Shown in pieces: positions 7,038 to 16,856 of a DNA stretch of 64,000 nucleotides (the first letter of the stretch is position 1; the number at the start of each line of letters is the position of its first letter). The DNA is from Allomuricauda sp. ARW1Y1 (GTDB lineage: Bacteria; Bacteroidota; Bacteroidia; Flavobacteriales; Flavobacteriaceae): assembly GCF_013407935.1 (NCBI RefSeq), contig NZ_JACBZU010000008.1, forward strand, positions 1-64,000. Direction: 5' to 3'. The position numbers were made by a program, and so were the translations under genes. The notes below the pieces were generated by a model. The model was not told where the DNA came from, did no database searches, and saw only the letters and a list, made by a program, of their open reading frames with translations.

Positions 7038-8261
7038 TTGGTAAAAACCAATAAGCTTCATGTTTTCAACGATCCAATTTACGGTTTTATTGGAACTCCC
7101 AACGAACTAATTTTTAGTCTCATCTCGCATCCTTACTTCCAACGGTTGAGGCGCATATCCCAAATGGGGCTTTCTTATTTGGTCTACCCCGGAGCCCACC
7201 ACACCCGGTTTCACCATGCTTTGGGCAGTATGCATTTAATGACAAAGGCCATTCAGGTGTTAAAAGTAAAAAATGTAGAAATTACGGAGGCTGAAGAAAA
7301 AGGTTTGTTGTGCGCCATTTTGCTTCACGATATTGGCCACGGCCCGTTTTCCCATGCTCTGGAAGGCTTTGTGGCCAAAGAAATAAGTCATGAGCAGATT
7401 TCCCTGCGCTTTATGATGGAGCTTAACAGTGAGTTCAACGGTCAGTTGGATATCGCCATTTCCATATTTAAAGGGGATTATCCAAAACCGTTTTTGAACC
7501 AATTGGTCTCGAGTCAACTGGACATGGACCGTTTGGATTACCTTAAACGGGATAGCTTTTATTCTGGGGTTACCGAAGGAAATATCAATTCGGAGCGTTT
7601 GATTTCCATGCTCAATGTGGTGGATGGCAATTTGGTATTGGAAGAAAAAGCGATCTATGCCGTAGAAAAGTTTTTGATGGCCCGAAGGTTCATGTATTGG
7701 CAGGTATATCTCCACAAAACCGGATTGGTGGCCGAACAATTGCTGGTGCGCATCATGCAACGGGCCAGATGGTTATTGAGCCAAGGGAAGAGTTTGGCGG
7801 GTAGTGAACCGCTATTGTTTTTTTTAAAGAACAATGGTACCTTAAACTTCGATAAGGAAGTGCTGGAAACATTTGCGAAGTTGGATGACATTGATATCCT
7901 GGGCGCATTAAAGAGCTGGCAGTCCAACGAAGATTTTGTGCTTTCCAAATTGTGTGGAATGCTACTGGAACGAAGGCTTTTGCACGTAAAAGTGAAAAAG
8001 CGGCCCATGGCGCAAGAAAAATTGAATGAAAAATTGGATTGGATCATCAAAAAGCATGATCTTTCCGTTGAAGAAGCTTCCAATTTTGTGTTTGAGGGCG
8101 AGATTTCCAATAAGGCCTACAGTAGGGACGAGGCAATTCAGATTTTGAAAAAGAACGGAAAAATTTCGGATGTACTTAAGGAGTCGGACCAACTTAGCTT
8201 AAAAGCTTTGGCAAAAACGGTCACCAAATATTACAGCTGCTATCCGAAGAAAGCCGTTTAA
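7038..8261 (+). CDS. HD-domain phosphohydrolase
   Basis: 407 residues from the TTG at 7038; a TTG at 7014 is possible but would precede the predicted transcript start. Conserved N-terminus NKLHVFNDPIYGFI, then the HD metal site: HHTRFHHALGSMHLM, LLHDIGHGPFSHALEG, and a later D in SSQLDMDRLDYLKRDSFYSGV. This matches the dNTPase-like HD family that is normally encoded upstream of lpxD in Bacteroidota. Family members hydrolyse (deoxy)nucleoside triphosphates or related phosphates; the substrate here is unknown. Transcribed divergently from porX. Confidence 0.88.
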   Translation: MVKTNKLHVFNDPIYGFIGTPNELIFSLISHPYFQRLRRISQMGLSYLVYPGAHHTRFHHALGSMHLMTKAIQVLKVKNVEITEAEEKGLLCAILLHDIGHGPFSHALEGFVAKEISHEQISLRFMMELNSEFNGQLDIAISIFKGDYPKPFLNQLVSSQLDMDRLDYLKRDSFYSGVTEGNINSERLISMLNVVDGNLVLEEKAIYAVEKFLMARRFMYWQVYLHKTGLVAEQLLVRIMQRARWLLSQGKSLAGSEPLLFFLKNNGTLNFDKEVLETFAKLDDIDILGALKSWQSNEDFVLSKLCGMLLERRLLHVKVKKRPMAQEKLNEKLDWIIKKHDLSVEEASNFVFEGEISNKAYSRDEAIQILKKNGKISDVLKESDQLSLKALAKTVTKYYSCYPKKAV

Positions 8262-8284
8262 CAAATTTTGTTACTTTTGCACCA

Positions 8285-9322
8285 ATGAAATTTACAGCTA
8301 CCCAAATTGCCGGAATCTTAGAAGGGGAAGTTGAGGGAAATCCTCAAATCGCTGTCCATAAACTATCCAAGATTGAAGAAGGTGAAAAAGGCTCTTTGAC
8401 CTTTTTGGCCAATCCAAAATATACCTCATACATTTATTCCACCAAAGCCTCCATTACCATTGTGAATAAGGATTTTGTGCCAGAGCAATCCATTTCAACC
8501 ACTTTGATCAAGGTTGAAGATGCCTACAAATCCTTTTCCAAGCTTCTGGAATATTACAATCAAGTAAAAAATAACAAAGTTGGGATTGAAAATCCCTGCT
8601 ACATTTCCGAAACGGCCTCGTACGGTGACGAATTCTATTTGGGAGCGTTCGCCTATTTGGGCGACAATGTAAAAATTGGGAATAATGTTAAAGTCTATCC
8701 CAACGCGTATATTGGTGACAATGTACGAATTGGAGATAATGTGGTTGTTTTTGCTGGTGCCAAGATATACTCTGAGACAATCATTGGCAACAACTGCGTG
8801 ATACATGGCGGAGCCATTATCGGGGCCGATGGTTTTGGATTTACTCCCAATGCCAATGGCGAATACAGCAAGGTGCCACAAACAGGAAATGTGATCATTG
8901 AAGATAATGTAGATGTTGGTGCGGGAACGACTATCGATAGGGCAACTTTGGGCTCCACTATTTTGAGGAAAGGCGTCAAATTGGACAACCAAATCCAGAT
9001 TGCACACAATGTAGAGATCGGAGAAAACACTGCCATTGCTGCACAGACTGGGGTTGCTGGTTCAACCAAAATCGGCAAAAACTGTTTGATCGGAGGCCAA
9101 GTCGGTATCGTAGGACACATCACCATAGGGGATAGGGTCCGTATCCAAGCCCAATCGGGTATCGGAAGAAATGTAAAAGATGATGAAGTGCTGCAAGGTT
9201 CTCCAGCCTTGAATTATGGCGACTTCAACAAATCATATGTACACTTTAAGAATTTGCCCAAGCTGGCAAATCAAATCTCTAACATCGAAAAAAGAGTAAA
9301 AGGTGAGCAAACCAAGCAATAA
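8285..9322 (+). CDS. lpxD: UDP-3-O-acylglucosamine N-acyltransferase LpxD
   Basis: 345 residues. Third step of lipid A synthesis: transfers a 3-hydroxyacyl chain from ACP to the amine of UDP-3-O-acylglucosamine. N-terminal uridine-binding domain (residues 1-100, including GSLTFLANPKYTSYIYSTKAS), then left-handed beta-helix hexapeptide repeats (IGNNVKVYPNAYIGDNVRIG...), and the catalytic-His strand NQIQIAHNVEIG. The C-terminal helix ends near KGEQTKQ. A -7-like TACTTTTG at 8272-8279 sits six bases before the ATG, suggesting a very short leader. It overlaps lpxC-fabZ by 20 bp. Confidence 0.95.
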   Translation: MKFTATQIAGILEGEVEGNPQIAVHKLSKIEEGEKGSLTFLANPKYTSYIYSTKASITIVNKDFVPEQSISTTLIKVEDAYKSFSKLLEYYNQVKNNKVGIENPCYISETASYGDEFYLGAFAYLGDNVKIGNNVKVYPNAYIGDNVRIGDNVVVFAGAKIYSETIIGNNCVIHGGAIIGADGFGFTPNANGEYSKVPQTGNVIIEDNVDVGAGTTIDRATLGSTILRKGVKLDNQIQIAHNVEIGENTAIAAQTGVAGSTKIGKNCLIGGQVGIVGHITIGDRVRIQAQSGIGRNVKDDEVLQGSPALNYGDFNKSYVHFKNLPKLANQISNIEKRVKGEQTKQ

Positions 9323-10715
9323 ACAACGCACCATAGCCAAAAAAGTAACGCTACAAGGTGTAGGACTGCATACAGGCGAAAATGTGACCATGAGCTTTCT
9401 TCCCGCTGAGGAAAACCATGGTTTTGCCTTTAAAAGAATTGACCTGGAAGGGGAACCCATTATCGAGGCAGATGCCAATTATGTGGTGAATACCCAAAGA
9501 GGGACCAATCTGGAAAAAAACGGTGTAAAAATCCATACATCAGAGCATGTGTTGGCCGCACTGGTAGGGCTGGACATAGATAATGTGCTCATTGAATTGG
9601 ACGCGCCTGAACCGCCCATTATGGATGGTTCTTCCAAATTTTTTGTGGAAGCCTTGGAAGAGGCCGGTATCGTTGAGCAAGAACAGGAACGCGAGGAATA
9701 TGTGGTGAAGGACGTTATTTCCTATAAGGATGAGACTACTGGGAGCGAAATCACCATCATCCCCGCAGATGAGTACCAAGTCACCACTATGGTCGATTTT
9801 GGCACCAAGGTGTTGGGCACGCAAAATGCCACTTTGGAAACCATGTCCGATTTTAAAACGGAGATCGCTGATTCCCGCACCTTTAGTTTTTTGCACGAAC
9901 TGGAAATGTTGTTGGAGAATGGACTTATAAAAGGTGGTGATTTGAATAACGCCATCGTTTATGTGGATAAAGAGATTTCTGAATCCACCATGAAAAAATT
10001 GGAGAAGGCCTTTGGAAAGGAAAAGTTATCGGTAAAGCCCAACGGTATCTTGGATAATTTGACCTTGCACCACCCGAATGAGGCTGCACGACATAAACTT
10101 TTGGATGTGATTGGGGATTTGGCCTTGGCCGGAACACGTATCCGAGGTAAGGTAATCGCCAATAAACCCGGACACTTTGTGAACACGCAGTTTGCCAAAA
10201 AATTGTCCAAAATCATCAAAATAGAAAAAAGGAACAAGGTTCCCAGCTATGATTTGAATCAAGAACCCTTGATGGATGTGAACGAAATCATGGCCAGATT
10301 ACCACACCGTCCACCCTTTTTATTGGTGGACAAAATTTTGGAACTGTCGGACACTCACGTAGTGGGCGTGAAAAACGTGACCATGAACGAGCCATTTTTC
10401 GTAGGGCACTTCCCAGGAGCACCTGTAATGCCAGGAGTACTGCAGGTGGAGGCGATGGCCCAAACAGGCGGAATCTTGGTGCTGAGTACGGTTCCAGACC
10501 CTGAAAACTACCTGACCTTCTTCATGAAGATTGACAAGGTGAAATTTAAACAGCAAGTAGTGCCGGGGGATACCTTAATATTTAAGTGCGATTTGATTTC
10601 TCCCATCAGGCGAGGTATTTGCCACATGCAGGCGTATGCATATGCCAATGGAAAATTGGTGTCCGAAGCTGAGTTGATGGCACAAATCGTAAAAACAAAA
10701 AATACAGATTCGTAG
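9303..10715 (+). CDS. lpxC/fabZ: Bifunctional LpxC deacetylase / FabZ dehydratase
   Basis: 470 residues, GTG start inside the lpxD end. The N-terminal ~315 residues are LpxC, the zinc UDP-3-O-acyl-GlcNAc deacetylase that commits to lipid A: HTSEHVLAAL, DGSSKFFVEAL, and the zinc/catalytic LHHPNEAARHKLLDVIGDLALAG with GH in NKPGH. The C-terminal ~150 residues are FabZ, the (3R)-hydroxyacyl-ACP dehydratase: LPHRPPFLLVDKI and HFPGAPVMPGVLQVEAMAQ. The fusion is normal in Bacteroidota and couples lipid A to fatty acid supply. Its stop abuts the lpxA start. Confidence 0.96.
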   Translation: MSKPSNKQRTIAKKVTLQGVGLHTGENVTMSFLPAEENHGFAFKRIDLEGEPIIEADANYVVNTQRGTNLEKNGVKIHTSEHVLAALVGLDIDNVLIELDAPEPPIMDGSSKFFVEALEEAGIVEQEQEREEYVVKDVISYKDETTGSEITIIPADEYQVTTMVDFGTKVLGTQNATLETMSDFKTEIADSRTFSFLHELEMLLENGLIKGGDLNNAIVYVDKEISESTMKKLEKAFGKEKLSVKPNGILDNLTLHHPNEAARHKLLDVIGDLALAGTRIRGKVIANKPGHFVNTQFAKKLSKIIKIEKRNKVPSYDLNQEPLMDVNEIMARLPHRPPFLLVDKILELSDTHVVGVKNVTMNEPFFVGHFPGAPVMPGVLQVEAMAQTGGILVLSTVPDPENYLTFFMKIDKVKFKQQVVPGDTLIFKCDLISPIRRGICHMQAYAYANGKLVSEAELMAQIVKTKNTDS

Positions 10716-11501
10716 ATGAACCAACCATTAGCATATGTACACCCAGGGGCCAAAATCGCCAAAAACGTGGTTATTGAGCCCTTTACCACCATACATAATA
10801 ATGTAACCATAGGGGAAGGCACTTGGATTGGTTCCAATGTCACCATTATGGAAGGAGCGCGTATCGGAAAAAACTGCAGCATCTTCCCAGGAGCTGTTAT
10901 TTCGGCCATGCCCCAAGACTTAAAATATCAAGGAGAGGATACCACTGTTGTGATAGGCGATAACACCACCATTCGGGAATGTGCCACCATAAATAAAGGT
11001 ACCTCCGACCGTATGAAGACTGTTATCGGAAACAATTGCTTGATCATGGCCTATTGCCACGTAGCACACGATTGTTTGGTAGGTGATGGCTGTATCTTCA
11101 GCAACAACTCCACGTTGGCAGGTCACGTCACCATTGGCCAAAATGTGGTTTTGGCGGGAATGGTGGCGGTTCATCAATTTGTATCCATAGGCAACCATGC
11201 TTTTGTAACAGGAGGTTCCTTGGTGCGTAAAGATGTACCTCCCTACGTGAAGGCAGCACGGGAGCCGCTATCCTATGTGGGTATCAATTCCATCGGATTG
11301 CGAAGAAGAGGGTTTGAATCGGACAAGATTCGCGAAATCCAGAACATTTATAGAATACTGTATCAACAAAACTACAACAATTCCCAGGCGGCATCCATCA
11401 TTGAAGCGGAGATGGAGGCAACTCCAGAAAGGGATGAAATCCTTCAATTTATAAGGGATTCGCAGCGAGGAATTATGAAAGGTTATTTTAGCTCAAATTA
11501 A
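10716..11501 (+). CDS. lpxA: Acyl-ACP--UDP-GlcNAc O-acyltransferase LpxA
   Basis: 261 residues. First lipid A step, 3-O-acylation of UDP-GlcNAc. Hexapeptide beta-helix from the start (HPGAKIAKNVVIEPFTTI), SAMPQDLKYQGEDTTV with the conserved nucleotide-loop residues, catalytic His region CLIMAYCHVAHDCLVGDG, and the VHQFVSIGNHAFVTGGSLVRKDVPPYVKAAR signature segments. The helical C-terminus has GINSIGLRRRGF. It follows fabZ without a gap and precedes efp by four bases. Confidence 0.96.
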   Translation: MNQPLAYVHPGAKIAKNVVIEPFTTIHNNVTIGEGTWIGSNVTIMEGARIGKNCSIFPGAVISAMPQDLKYQGEDTTVVIGDNTTIRECATINKGTSDRMKTVIGNNCLIMAYCHVAHDCLVGDGCIFSNNSTLAGHVTIGQNVVLAGMVAVHQFVSIGNHAFVTGGSLVRKDVPPYVKAAREPLSYVGINSIGLRRRGFESDKIREIQNIYRILYQQNYNNSQAASIIEAEMEATPERDEILQFIRDSQRGIMKGYFSSN

Positions 11502-11505
11502 ATTT

Positions 11506-12072
11506 ATGGCAAGTACTTCTGATATAAGAAAAGGGTTGTGCATCCGGTACAACAACGACATCTATAAAATTATAGAGTTTCTTCATGTAAAACCAGGTAA
11601 GGGACCTGCTTTTGTCCGTACCAAACTGAAAAGTGTGACTACTGGAAAAGTGGTCGACAATACGTTTTCTGCAGGACATAAAATCGAAGATGTCCGCGTA
11701 GAAACTCGTTCGTACCAGTATCTCTACAATGAAGGTGACACCTATCATTTTATGAATACGGACGACTATACCCAAATTGCTTTGCAAAAAGATGCACTTG
11801 ATGCATCTGACCTTTTGAAGGAAAGCGAAGTGGTGACCATTATTTTCAATGCGGAGGACAATATGCCCCTTTCGGTGGAAATGCCCGCAAGTGTGGTGTT
11901 GGAAGTAACGCATACGGAACCCGGAGTGAAAGGAAATACGGCCACTAACGCGACCAAACCTGCTACCGTGGAGACAGGAGCAACGATCAATGTACCCCTT
12001 TTTATTAATGAGGGTGACAAGATAAAAATCGATACGGAGAAAGCGGCCTATTTGGAACGTGCCAAAGAATAG
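11506..12072 (+). CDS. efp: Translation elongation factor P
   Basis: 188 residues, the three-domain EF-P length. It relieves ribosome stalling at polyproline. The modification loop is HVKPGKGPAFVRTKLKS with Lys at residue 32, so the protein belongs to the lysine-type EF-Ps; the modification enzyme is not in the window. The C-terminal OB domains contain the TEPGVKGNTATNATKPATVETG signature. It lies inside the lipid A operon, five bases ahead of the second lpxD-like gene, as is usual in this phylum. Confidence 0.95.
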   Translation: MASTSDIRKGLCIRYNNDIYKIIEFLHVKPGKGPAFVRTKLKSVTTGKVVDNTFSAGHKIEDVRVETRSYQYLYNEGDTYHFMNTDDYTQIALQKDALDASDLLKESEVVTIIFNAEDNMPLSVEMPASVVLEVTHTEPGVKGNTATNATKPATVETGATINVPLFINEGDKIKIDTEKAAYLERAKE

Positions 12073-12077
12073 ATGGA

Positions 12078-13013
12078 ATGAAATTCCCTAAAACGCATAC
12101 TTTAAAGGAAATTTCGGAAATCATTAAAGCCGATTTTGTAGGCCCTGATGACTTCCCCGTTCTGGGCATGAACGAAATCCATGTGGTCGAAGAAGGCGAT
12201 ATCGTATTTGTGGACCATCCCAAATATTATGATAAAGCGCTTCAATCGAAGGCCACAGTGGTGCTCATCAATAAAGAAGTGGAATGCCCAAAGGGCAAAG
12301 CTTTATTGGTATCTGATGACCCTTTTCGGGATTTTAACAAACTGACCCGCCATTTTAAACCCTTTAAAAGTGCAGCTTCATCCATCGCTGAAACAGCCGA
12401 AATAGGAGAGGGAACTGTGATTCAACCGAATGTTTTCATTGGTAATCACGTAAAAATTGGCAAGAATTGCGTCATTCACCCCAATGTGACCATTTATGAT
12501 GGATGCGTACTTGGTGACCATGTCACCATCCATGCAGGAACCGTTCTCGGTGCTGATGCGTTCTATTACAAAAACCGCCCCGAAGGCTTTGATAAATTGC
12601 TTTCCGGAGGGAACGTGGTTATTGAGGATTATGTGGATATCGGCGCGGGATGCACCATAGACCGAGGAGTTACAGGGTCAACCACCATCGGCAAGGGCTC
12701 CAAGTTGGACAACCAAATCCAAGTGGGGCACGACACAGTAATAGGCAAAAAATGTTTGATTGCTTCTCACGTAGGCATTGCAGGATGTTGCATTATCGAG
12801 GACGAAGTAACGCTTTGGGGGCAAGTAGGTATCACCAGCGGAGCGACTATTGGCAAAAAGGCGGTGATTTTGGCCCAATCCGGTATTTCAAAATCACTCG
12901 AAGGAGGTAAAACGTACTTCGGTTACCCGGCCGAGGAAGCACGTGAAAAGTTGAAACAGATTGCATCCATCAAAAGGATACCGGAAATCTTGCAAAAACT
13001 CAAAAAGATTTAA
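12078..13013 (+). CDS. LpxD-like acyltransferase, second paralogue
   Basis: 311 residues. Same architecture as LpxD at 8285: an N-terminal ~100-residue domain (VEEGDIVFVDHPKYYDKALQSKA), then hexapeptide repeats (IGNHVKIGKNCVIHPNVTIYDG) with the catalytic-His strand NQIQVGHDTVIG. It differs at the loop before the helix (GADAFYYKNRPEGFDKLLSGG) where LpxD has GADGFGFTPNANG, and it is shorter. Such a second copy after efp is common in flavobacteria and is usually labelled LpxD. Its acyl or sugar specificity may differ; that is not determinable here. Confidence 0.85.
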   Translation: MKFPKTHTLKEISEIIKADFVGPDDFPVLGMNEIHVVEEGDIVFVDHPKYYDKALQSKATVVLINKEVECPKGKALLVSDDPFRDFNKLTRHFKPFKSAASSIAETAEIGEGTVIQPNVFIGNHVKIGKNCVIHPNVTIYDGCVLGDHVTIHAGTVLGADAFYYKNRPEGFDKLLSGGNVVIEDYVDIGAGCTIDRGVTGSTTIGKGSKLDNQIQVGHDTVIGKKCLIASHVGIAGCCIIEDEVTLWGQVGITSGATIGKKAVILAQSGISKSLEGGKTYFGYPAEEAREKLKQIASIKRIPEILQKLKKI

Positions 13014-13075
13014 AAAATCAATAGATAAAAACTTTAGTAAACCATATTTTTGTATTTCTACATTAAGTTAAATAT

Positions 13076-13948
13076 ATGAGCGTCTTAGTAAACAAGGATT
13101 CAAAGATAATTGTACAAGGATTTACCGGTAGTGAAGGAACATTCCACGCCGAACAAATGATCGAATACGGAACCAACGTGGTTGGTGGCGTTACCCCTGG
13201 AAAAGGAGGTCAAGAACATTTGGGGAAACCAGTTTTCAACACAGTGGAAGAAGCTGTAAAAGAAGTGGGTGCCGACACCACGATTATTTTTGTACCTCCC
13301 GCTTTTGCTGCCGATGCCATTATGGAAGCTGCCGATGCAGGAATCAAAGTAATCATTACGATTACCGAAGGTATTCCCGTAGCCGATATGGTAAAAGCCA
13401 ACGATTACATCAAGGATATGGATTGCACCTTGATCGGTCCAAACTGTCCCGGTGTAATTACTCCAGGAGAAGCCAAGGTAGGCATCATGCCCGGCTTTGT
13501 TTTCAAAAAGGGAAAAGTGGGAATCGTTTCAAAATCCGGAACACTAACGTATGAAGCTGCAGACCAAGTGGTTCGTCAAGGTTTGGGAATTACCACGGCC
13601 ATCGGGATTGGTGGTGACCCCATCATTGGTACTACCACCAAAAAAGCGGTTGAACTATTGATCAACGACCCAGAAACCGAATGTGTTGTGATGATTGGGG
13701 AAATCGGCGGTCAATTGGAGGCTGAGGCTGCCAGATGGTATAAGGAAAGTGGTAGCAAAAAGCCCGTTGTTGGCTTTATTGCTGGCGAAACTGCACCTGC
13801 AGGACGTACCATGGGTCACGCTGGAGCCATTGTGGGCGGTAGCGATGATACGGCCCAAGCCAAGAAAAAAATCATGCGCGATTGCGGTATACACGTAGTG
13901 GATTCTCCCGCTGAAATCGGTGTAAAAGTGAAAGAAGTGGTTGGGTAA
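13076..13948 (+). CDS. sucD: Succinate--CoA ligase alpha subunit
   Basis: 290 residues. TCA-cycle subunit that binds CoA and carries the phosphohistidine: N-terminal CoA-binding Rossmann part ([33 protein letters not shown]), [20 protein letters not shown], then the ligase domain with active-site His in [13 protein letters not shown]. The beta subunit gene is not adjacent, which is normal in flavobacteria. A -7-like TATTTTTG lies at 13045-13052, and a strong terminator follows at 13970-13997, so it can be an independent unit. Confidence 0.95.
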   Translation: MSVLVNKDSKIIVQGFTGSEGTFHAEQMIEYGTNVVGGVTPGKGGQEHLGKPVFNTVEEAVKEVGADTTIIFVPPAFAADAIMEAADAGIKVIITITEGIPVADMVKANDYIKDMDCTLIGPNCPGVITPGEAKVGIMPGFVFKKGKVGIVSKSGTLTYEAADQVVRQGLGITTAIGIGGDPIIGTTTKKAVELLINDPETECVVMIGEIGGQLEAEAARWYKESGSKKPVVGFIAGETAPAGRTMGHAGAIVGGSDDTAQAKKKIMRDCGIHVVDSPAEIGVKVKEVVG

Positions 13949-13969
13949 CCAACCGTTAAAACCATACTA

Positions 13970-13997
13970 AATCCCGTTTTATGCGGGATTTTTTTTC
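13970..13997 (+). terminator. Rho-independent terminator of sucD
   Basis: Stem AATCCCG (13970-13976) / CGGGATT (13984-13990), 7-base loop, followed by a run of T to about 13996. It ends the lipid A-efp-sucD block ahead of fabG. Confidence 0.85.
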
Positions 13998-14055
13998 GTC
14001 TAAACATAAAACAACAACTATATTTGGTTAATAACCATTCAAACACAAGCATCGT

Positions 14056-14805
14056 ATGAAACTTTTGGAAGGGAAAAACGTAATCATAACAGGAGCCAGT
14101 AGGGGAATCGGGAAAGGAATTGCCGAAGTATTTGCAAAACATGGTGCCAATGTGGCATTTACCTACAGTTCCAGCGAAGGTCCTGCCTTGGAATTGGAAA
14201 AGGAATTGACCGAAATGGGCGTTAAAGCCAAAGCCTATAAAAGTAATGCCGCCAGTTTTGAGGACTCTGAAGCCCTTGTGGCTCAAGTTCTGGAGGATTT
14301 TGATGGTAGAATAGATGTATTGATCAACAACGCTGGAATCACCAAAGACAATTTGTTGATGCGTATGGGAGAAGCTGATTTTGACCAGGTTATCGAAATC
14401 AACTTAAAGTCCGTATTTAACATGACCAAAGCGGTACAACGCACCATGTTGAAACAGCGCAAAGGTTCCATTATCAATATGAGCAGCGTGGTAGGGGTGA
14501 AAGGAAATGCGGGGCAGACCAACTATGCCGCTTCCAAAGCAGGAATGATCGGGTTTACCAAATCCGTAGCCTTGGAGCTGGGTTCCAGAAACATTCGCTG
14601 CAACGCCATTGCCCCGGGTTTCATTGAAACAGAGATGACCGAGAAATTGGACGAAAAAACAGTTCAAGGTTGGAGAGAAGGCATTCCATTGAAACGTGGT
14701 GGAAGCCCCGAAGATGTGGCCAATGCTTGTGTATTCTTGGCATCGGACCTTTCCGACTACGTAACAGGGCAGGTATTGAATGTTGACGGTGGAATGTTAA
14801 CCTAA
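14056..14805 (+). CDS. fabG: 3-oxoacyl-[ACP] reductase FabG
   Basis: 249 residues. NADPH-dependent reduction of 3-oxoacyl-ACP in fatty acid elongation. Classical SDR signatures: cofactor motif TGASRGIGKGIAEVF near residue 12, NNAGIT, catalytic Ser in INMSSVVG and YAASK (Y and K), then FIETEMTEKLDE and the C-terminal YVTGQVLNVDGGM. Length and motifs fit FabG closely. It is followed after four bases by the VWA membrane protein gene. Confidence 0.93.
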   Translation: MKLLEGKNVIITGASRGIGKGIAEVFAKHGANVAFTYSSSEGPALELEKELTEMGVKAKAYKSNAASFEDSEALVAQVLEDFDGRIDVLINNAGITKDNLLMRMGEADFDQVIEINLKSVFNMTKAVQRTMLKQRKGSIINMSSVVGVKGNAGQTNYAASKAGMIGFTKSVALELGSRNIRCNAIAPGFIETEMTEKLDEKTVQGWREGIPLKRGGSPEDVANACVFLASDLSDYVTGQVLNVDGGMLT

Positions 14806-14809
14806 ATGA

Positions 14810-16843
14810 ATGGAGTTGAGCACGGTATTTCTTATTGTTATAGCAGTAGCTGCCGCGCTTACGCTTGTCTATTTTCAATATTTTTATAAAAACCCTAGAA
14901 AGGGTTCAATGCATATAATATTGGCCGCATTGAGGTTTGTCACCTTGTTCTGCGGCCTTTTGCTTTTAATCAATCCTAAGTTTGTGAGCAAGGATTATTT
15001 TGTGGAAAAAGCAAACTTGATTTTTTTGGTGGACAATTCCACCTCTATGCAGGATGCCACTTCCGAATCCGAAATATCGCAAGCCATAACACAACTGAAA
15101 GCGAATGATGCGGTGAACGAAAGGTTCAAAATTCATCAATATGGATTTGGGAATACCGTCTCGGCAACTGATTCCATACGGTTTAACCAAGGAAATACTG
15201 ATGTTTCCAACGCACTTTCCACGTTGAACGAAGTTTTTGTAAATGGCAACAATGCCATCGTGCTATTTTCCGATGGGAACCAAACTTTGGGCAGGGATTA
15301 TGGATATGTCAAACTAAACGAGAATACGAGCGTTCATCCAGTTGTTGTGGGGGATACCACCCAATACGAGGATATTGCTGTGGGACTCATCAACGTGAAT
15401 AAATACGCCTTTTTACGAAATAGTTTTCCGATAGAAACTTCCATTCGGTATCAAGGTACCCGGCCGATTTCGAGCACGGTGACCATTTCCATCAACGGGA
15501 GTAGGGTGCACCAAGAACGTGTGAATCTCAACGCAACCAAGAACAGTCAAACCTTTAATACTTTGGTTGAAGCCCAAAGTGTGGGGATCAAAACGATTAC
15601 CATTCAAGTGGAGGCCTTGGACAACGAGCGAAACACTTCTAATAATATCAAAGAAACCGCTATTGAGGTCATAGACGAAAAAACCAATGTGGGTATCGTT
15701 TCCGATATACTTCATCCGGATATTGGAGCGTTAAAAAAATCCATTGAATCCAACGAGCAACGGTCAGTTACACTATTAAAACCCACCGCGGACCAATCCC
15801 AACTGGAAGAAATGGGGCTGATCATGCTGTATCAGCCTAACCGTAATTTCAGAAATGTGTACACATTTTTGGAAAATTCAGGAGCCAATTATGTTACCAT
15901 TACAGGAAGTCAAACGGATTGGAACTTTTTAAATGGTGTTCAAGAGAGCTTTTCGGTGACGGGAAGCAGACAACCTGAAGATATTCTCCCTGTTTTGAAC
16001 AATGCCTTTGGGCTTTTTGGACTAAGCGGTTTTTCCGTAGATGGGTTTCCGCCACTAAAAGGTACACTGGGCGATATTGAACTGAATAAAGAGAGTGAAG
16101 TTTTGATGTTCCAACAATTGCAGGGCGTCCAACTAGACAAGCCTTTATTTGCAATTTTGACTGCATCCAACACCAAGGAAGCCGTACTTTTTGGGGAAGA
16201 TATCTGGCGATGGAGGGCACAAGTATATCGTAACGACCAAAATTTTCAAAGGTTTGATGATTTCATAGGAAGTTTGATGGTCTATTTAGGCTCGAACAAA
16301 CAGCGAAATCGATTGGAGTTGGACTATGAGCTGGTGTTCGACAACGCCAGCATAGCCAAAATCAGGGCTTCCTACTTTGATGAAGCCTACCAATTTGATG
16401 GCAATGCCAGTCTTTCCATTTCCATCAAGGGAAAAGACAATGATTTTTCGAGAGAAGCGCCTATGTTGTTGAAAGGAGCTTTTTACGAAGTGGATTTGAG
16501 TGACTTGGAGGCTGGCGGGTATAATTTCACTGTTACCGTAAAGGACGAGAATTTGAGTCGTTCCGGTTCTTTCCGAATCTTGGATTTCAACCCAGAAAAG
16601 CAACTCATTTCCTCAGATTATAAGAAAATGGAACGATTGGCCAACAACAATAAGGGGCGATTGTACTTTTTAGATCAGTTGGACGAACTAGAAACCAATT
16701 TGATTTCATCACAAGAATTTCTCCCTGTTCAAAAGAGCAGGGATAATGTTGTATCTTTGATAGACTTCCGTATTCTGTTGGGAGTAATGGTACTTTCCTT
16801 AGCTACGGAGTGGTTTGTCAGAAAATATAATGGATTAATATAA
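14810..16843 (+). CDS. VWA-domain membrane protein
   Basis: 677 residues. Two N-terminal helices (residues ~5-22 and ~35-55), then an extracytoplasmic von Willebrand A-like domain whose MIDAS motif is LVDNSTSMQD (D-x-S-x-S), with VLFSDGNQTLG as the later MIDAS part. Then Ig-like segments (VTISINGSRVHQERV, FNVTVKDENL type) and a C-terminal helix in DFRILLGVMVLSLATEWFVRKY. This is the layout of BatA/BatB-related and DUF4159-like aerotolerance-type proteins in Bacteroidota, but it has no AAA partner next to it. It probably acts as a cell-envelope scaffold; the role is unknown. It lies four bases after fabG and is probably cotranscribed. Confidence 0.75.
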   Translation: MELSTVFLIVIAVAAALTLVYFQYFYKNPRKGSMHIILAALRFVTLFCGLLLLINPKFVSKDYFVEKANLIFLVDNSTSMQDATSESEISQAITQLKANDAVNERFKIHQYGFGNTVSATDSIRFNQGNTDVSNALSTLNEVFVNGNNAIVLFSDGNQTLGRDYGYVKLNENTSVHPVVVGDTTQYEDIAVGLINVNKYAFLRNSFPIETSIRYQGTRPISSTVTISINGSRVHQERVNLNATKNSQTFNTLVEAQSVGIKTITIQVEALDNERNTSNNIKETAIEVIDEKTNVGIVSDILHPDIGALKKSIESNEQRSVTLLKPTADQSQLEEMGLIMLYQPNRNFRNVYTFLENSGANYVTITGSQTDWNFLNGVQESFSVTGSRQPEDILPVLNNAFGLFGLSGFSVDGFPPLKGTLGDIELNKESEVLMFQQLQGVQLDKPLFAILTASNTKEAVLFGEDIWRWRAQVYRNDQNFQRFDDFIGSLMVYLGSNKQRNRLELDYELVFDNASIAKIRASYFDEAYQFDGNASLSISIKGKDNDFSREAPMLLKGAFYEVDLSDLEAGGYNFTVTVKDENLSRSGSFRILDFNPEKQLISSDYKKMERLANNNKGRLYFLDQLDELETNLISSQEFLPVQKSRDNVVSLIDFRILLGVMVLSLATEWFVRKYNGLI

Positions 16844-16856
16844 ATAGTGATTAAAC

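Noticed and set aside
8259..8273. Palindrome TAACAAATTTTGTTA before lpxD as an operator
   Set aside because: It includes the stop codon of the preceding gene and A/T-rich palindromes of this size arise by chance; no second copy seen.
9303..10715. LpxC-FabZ fusion as a novelty
   Set aside because: This fusion is well known and near universal in Bacteroidota.
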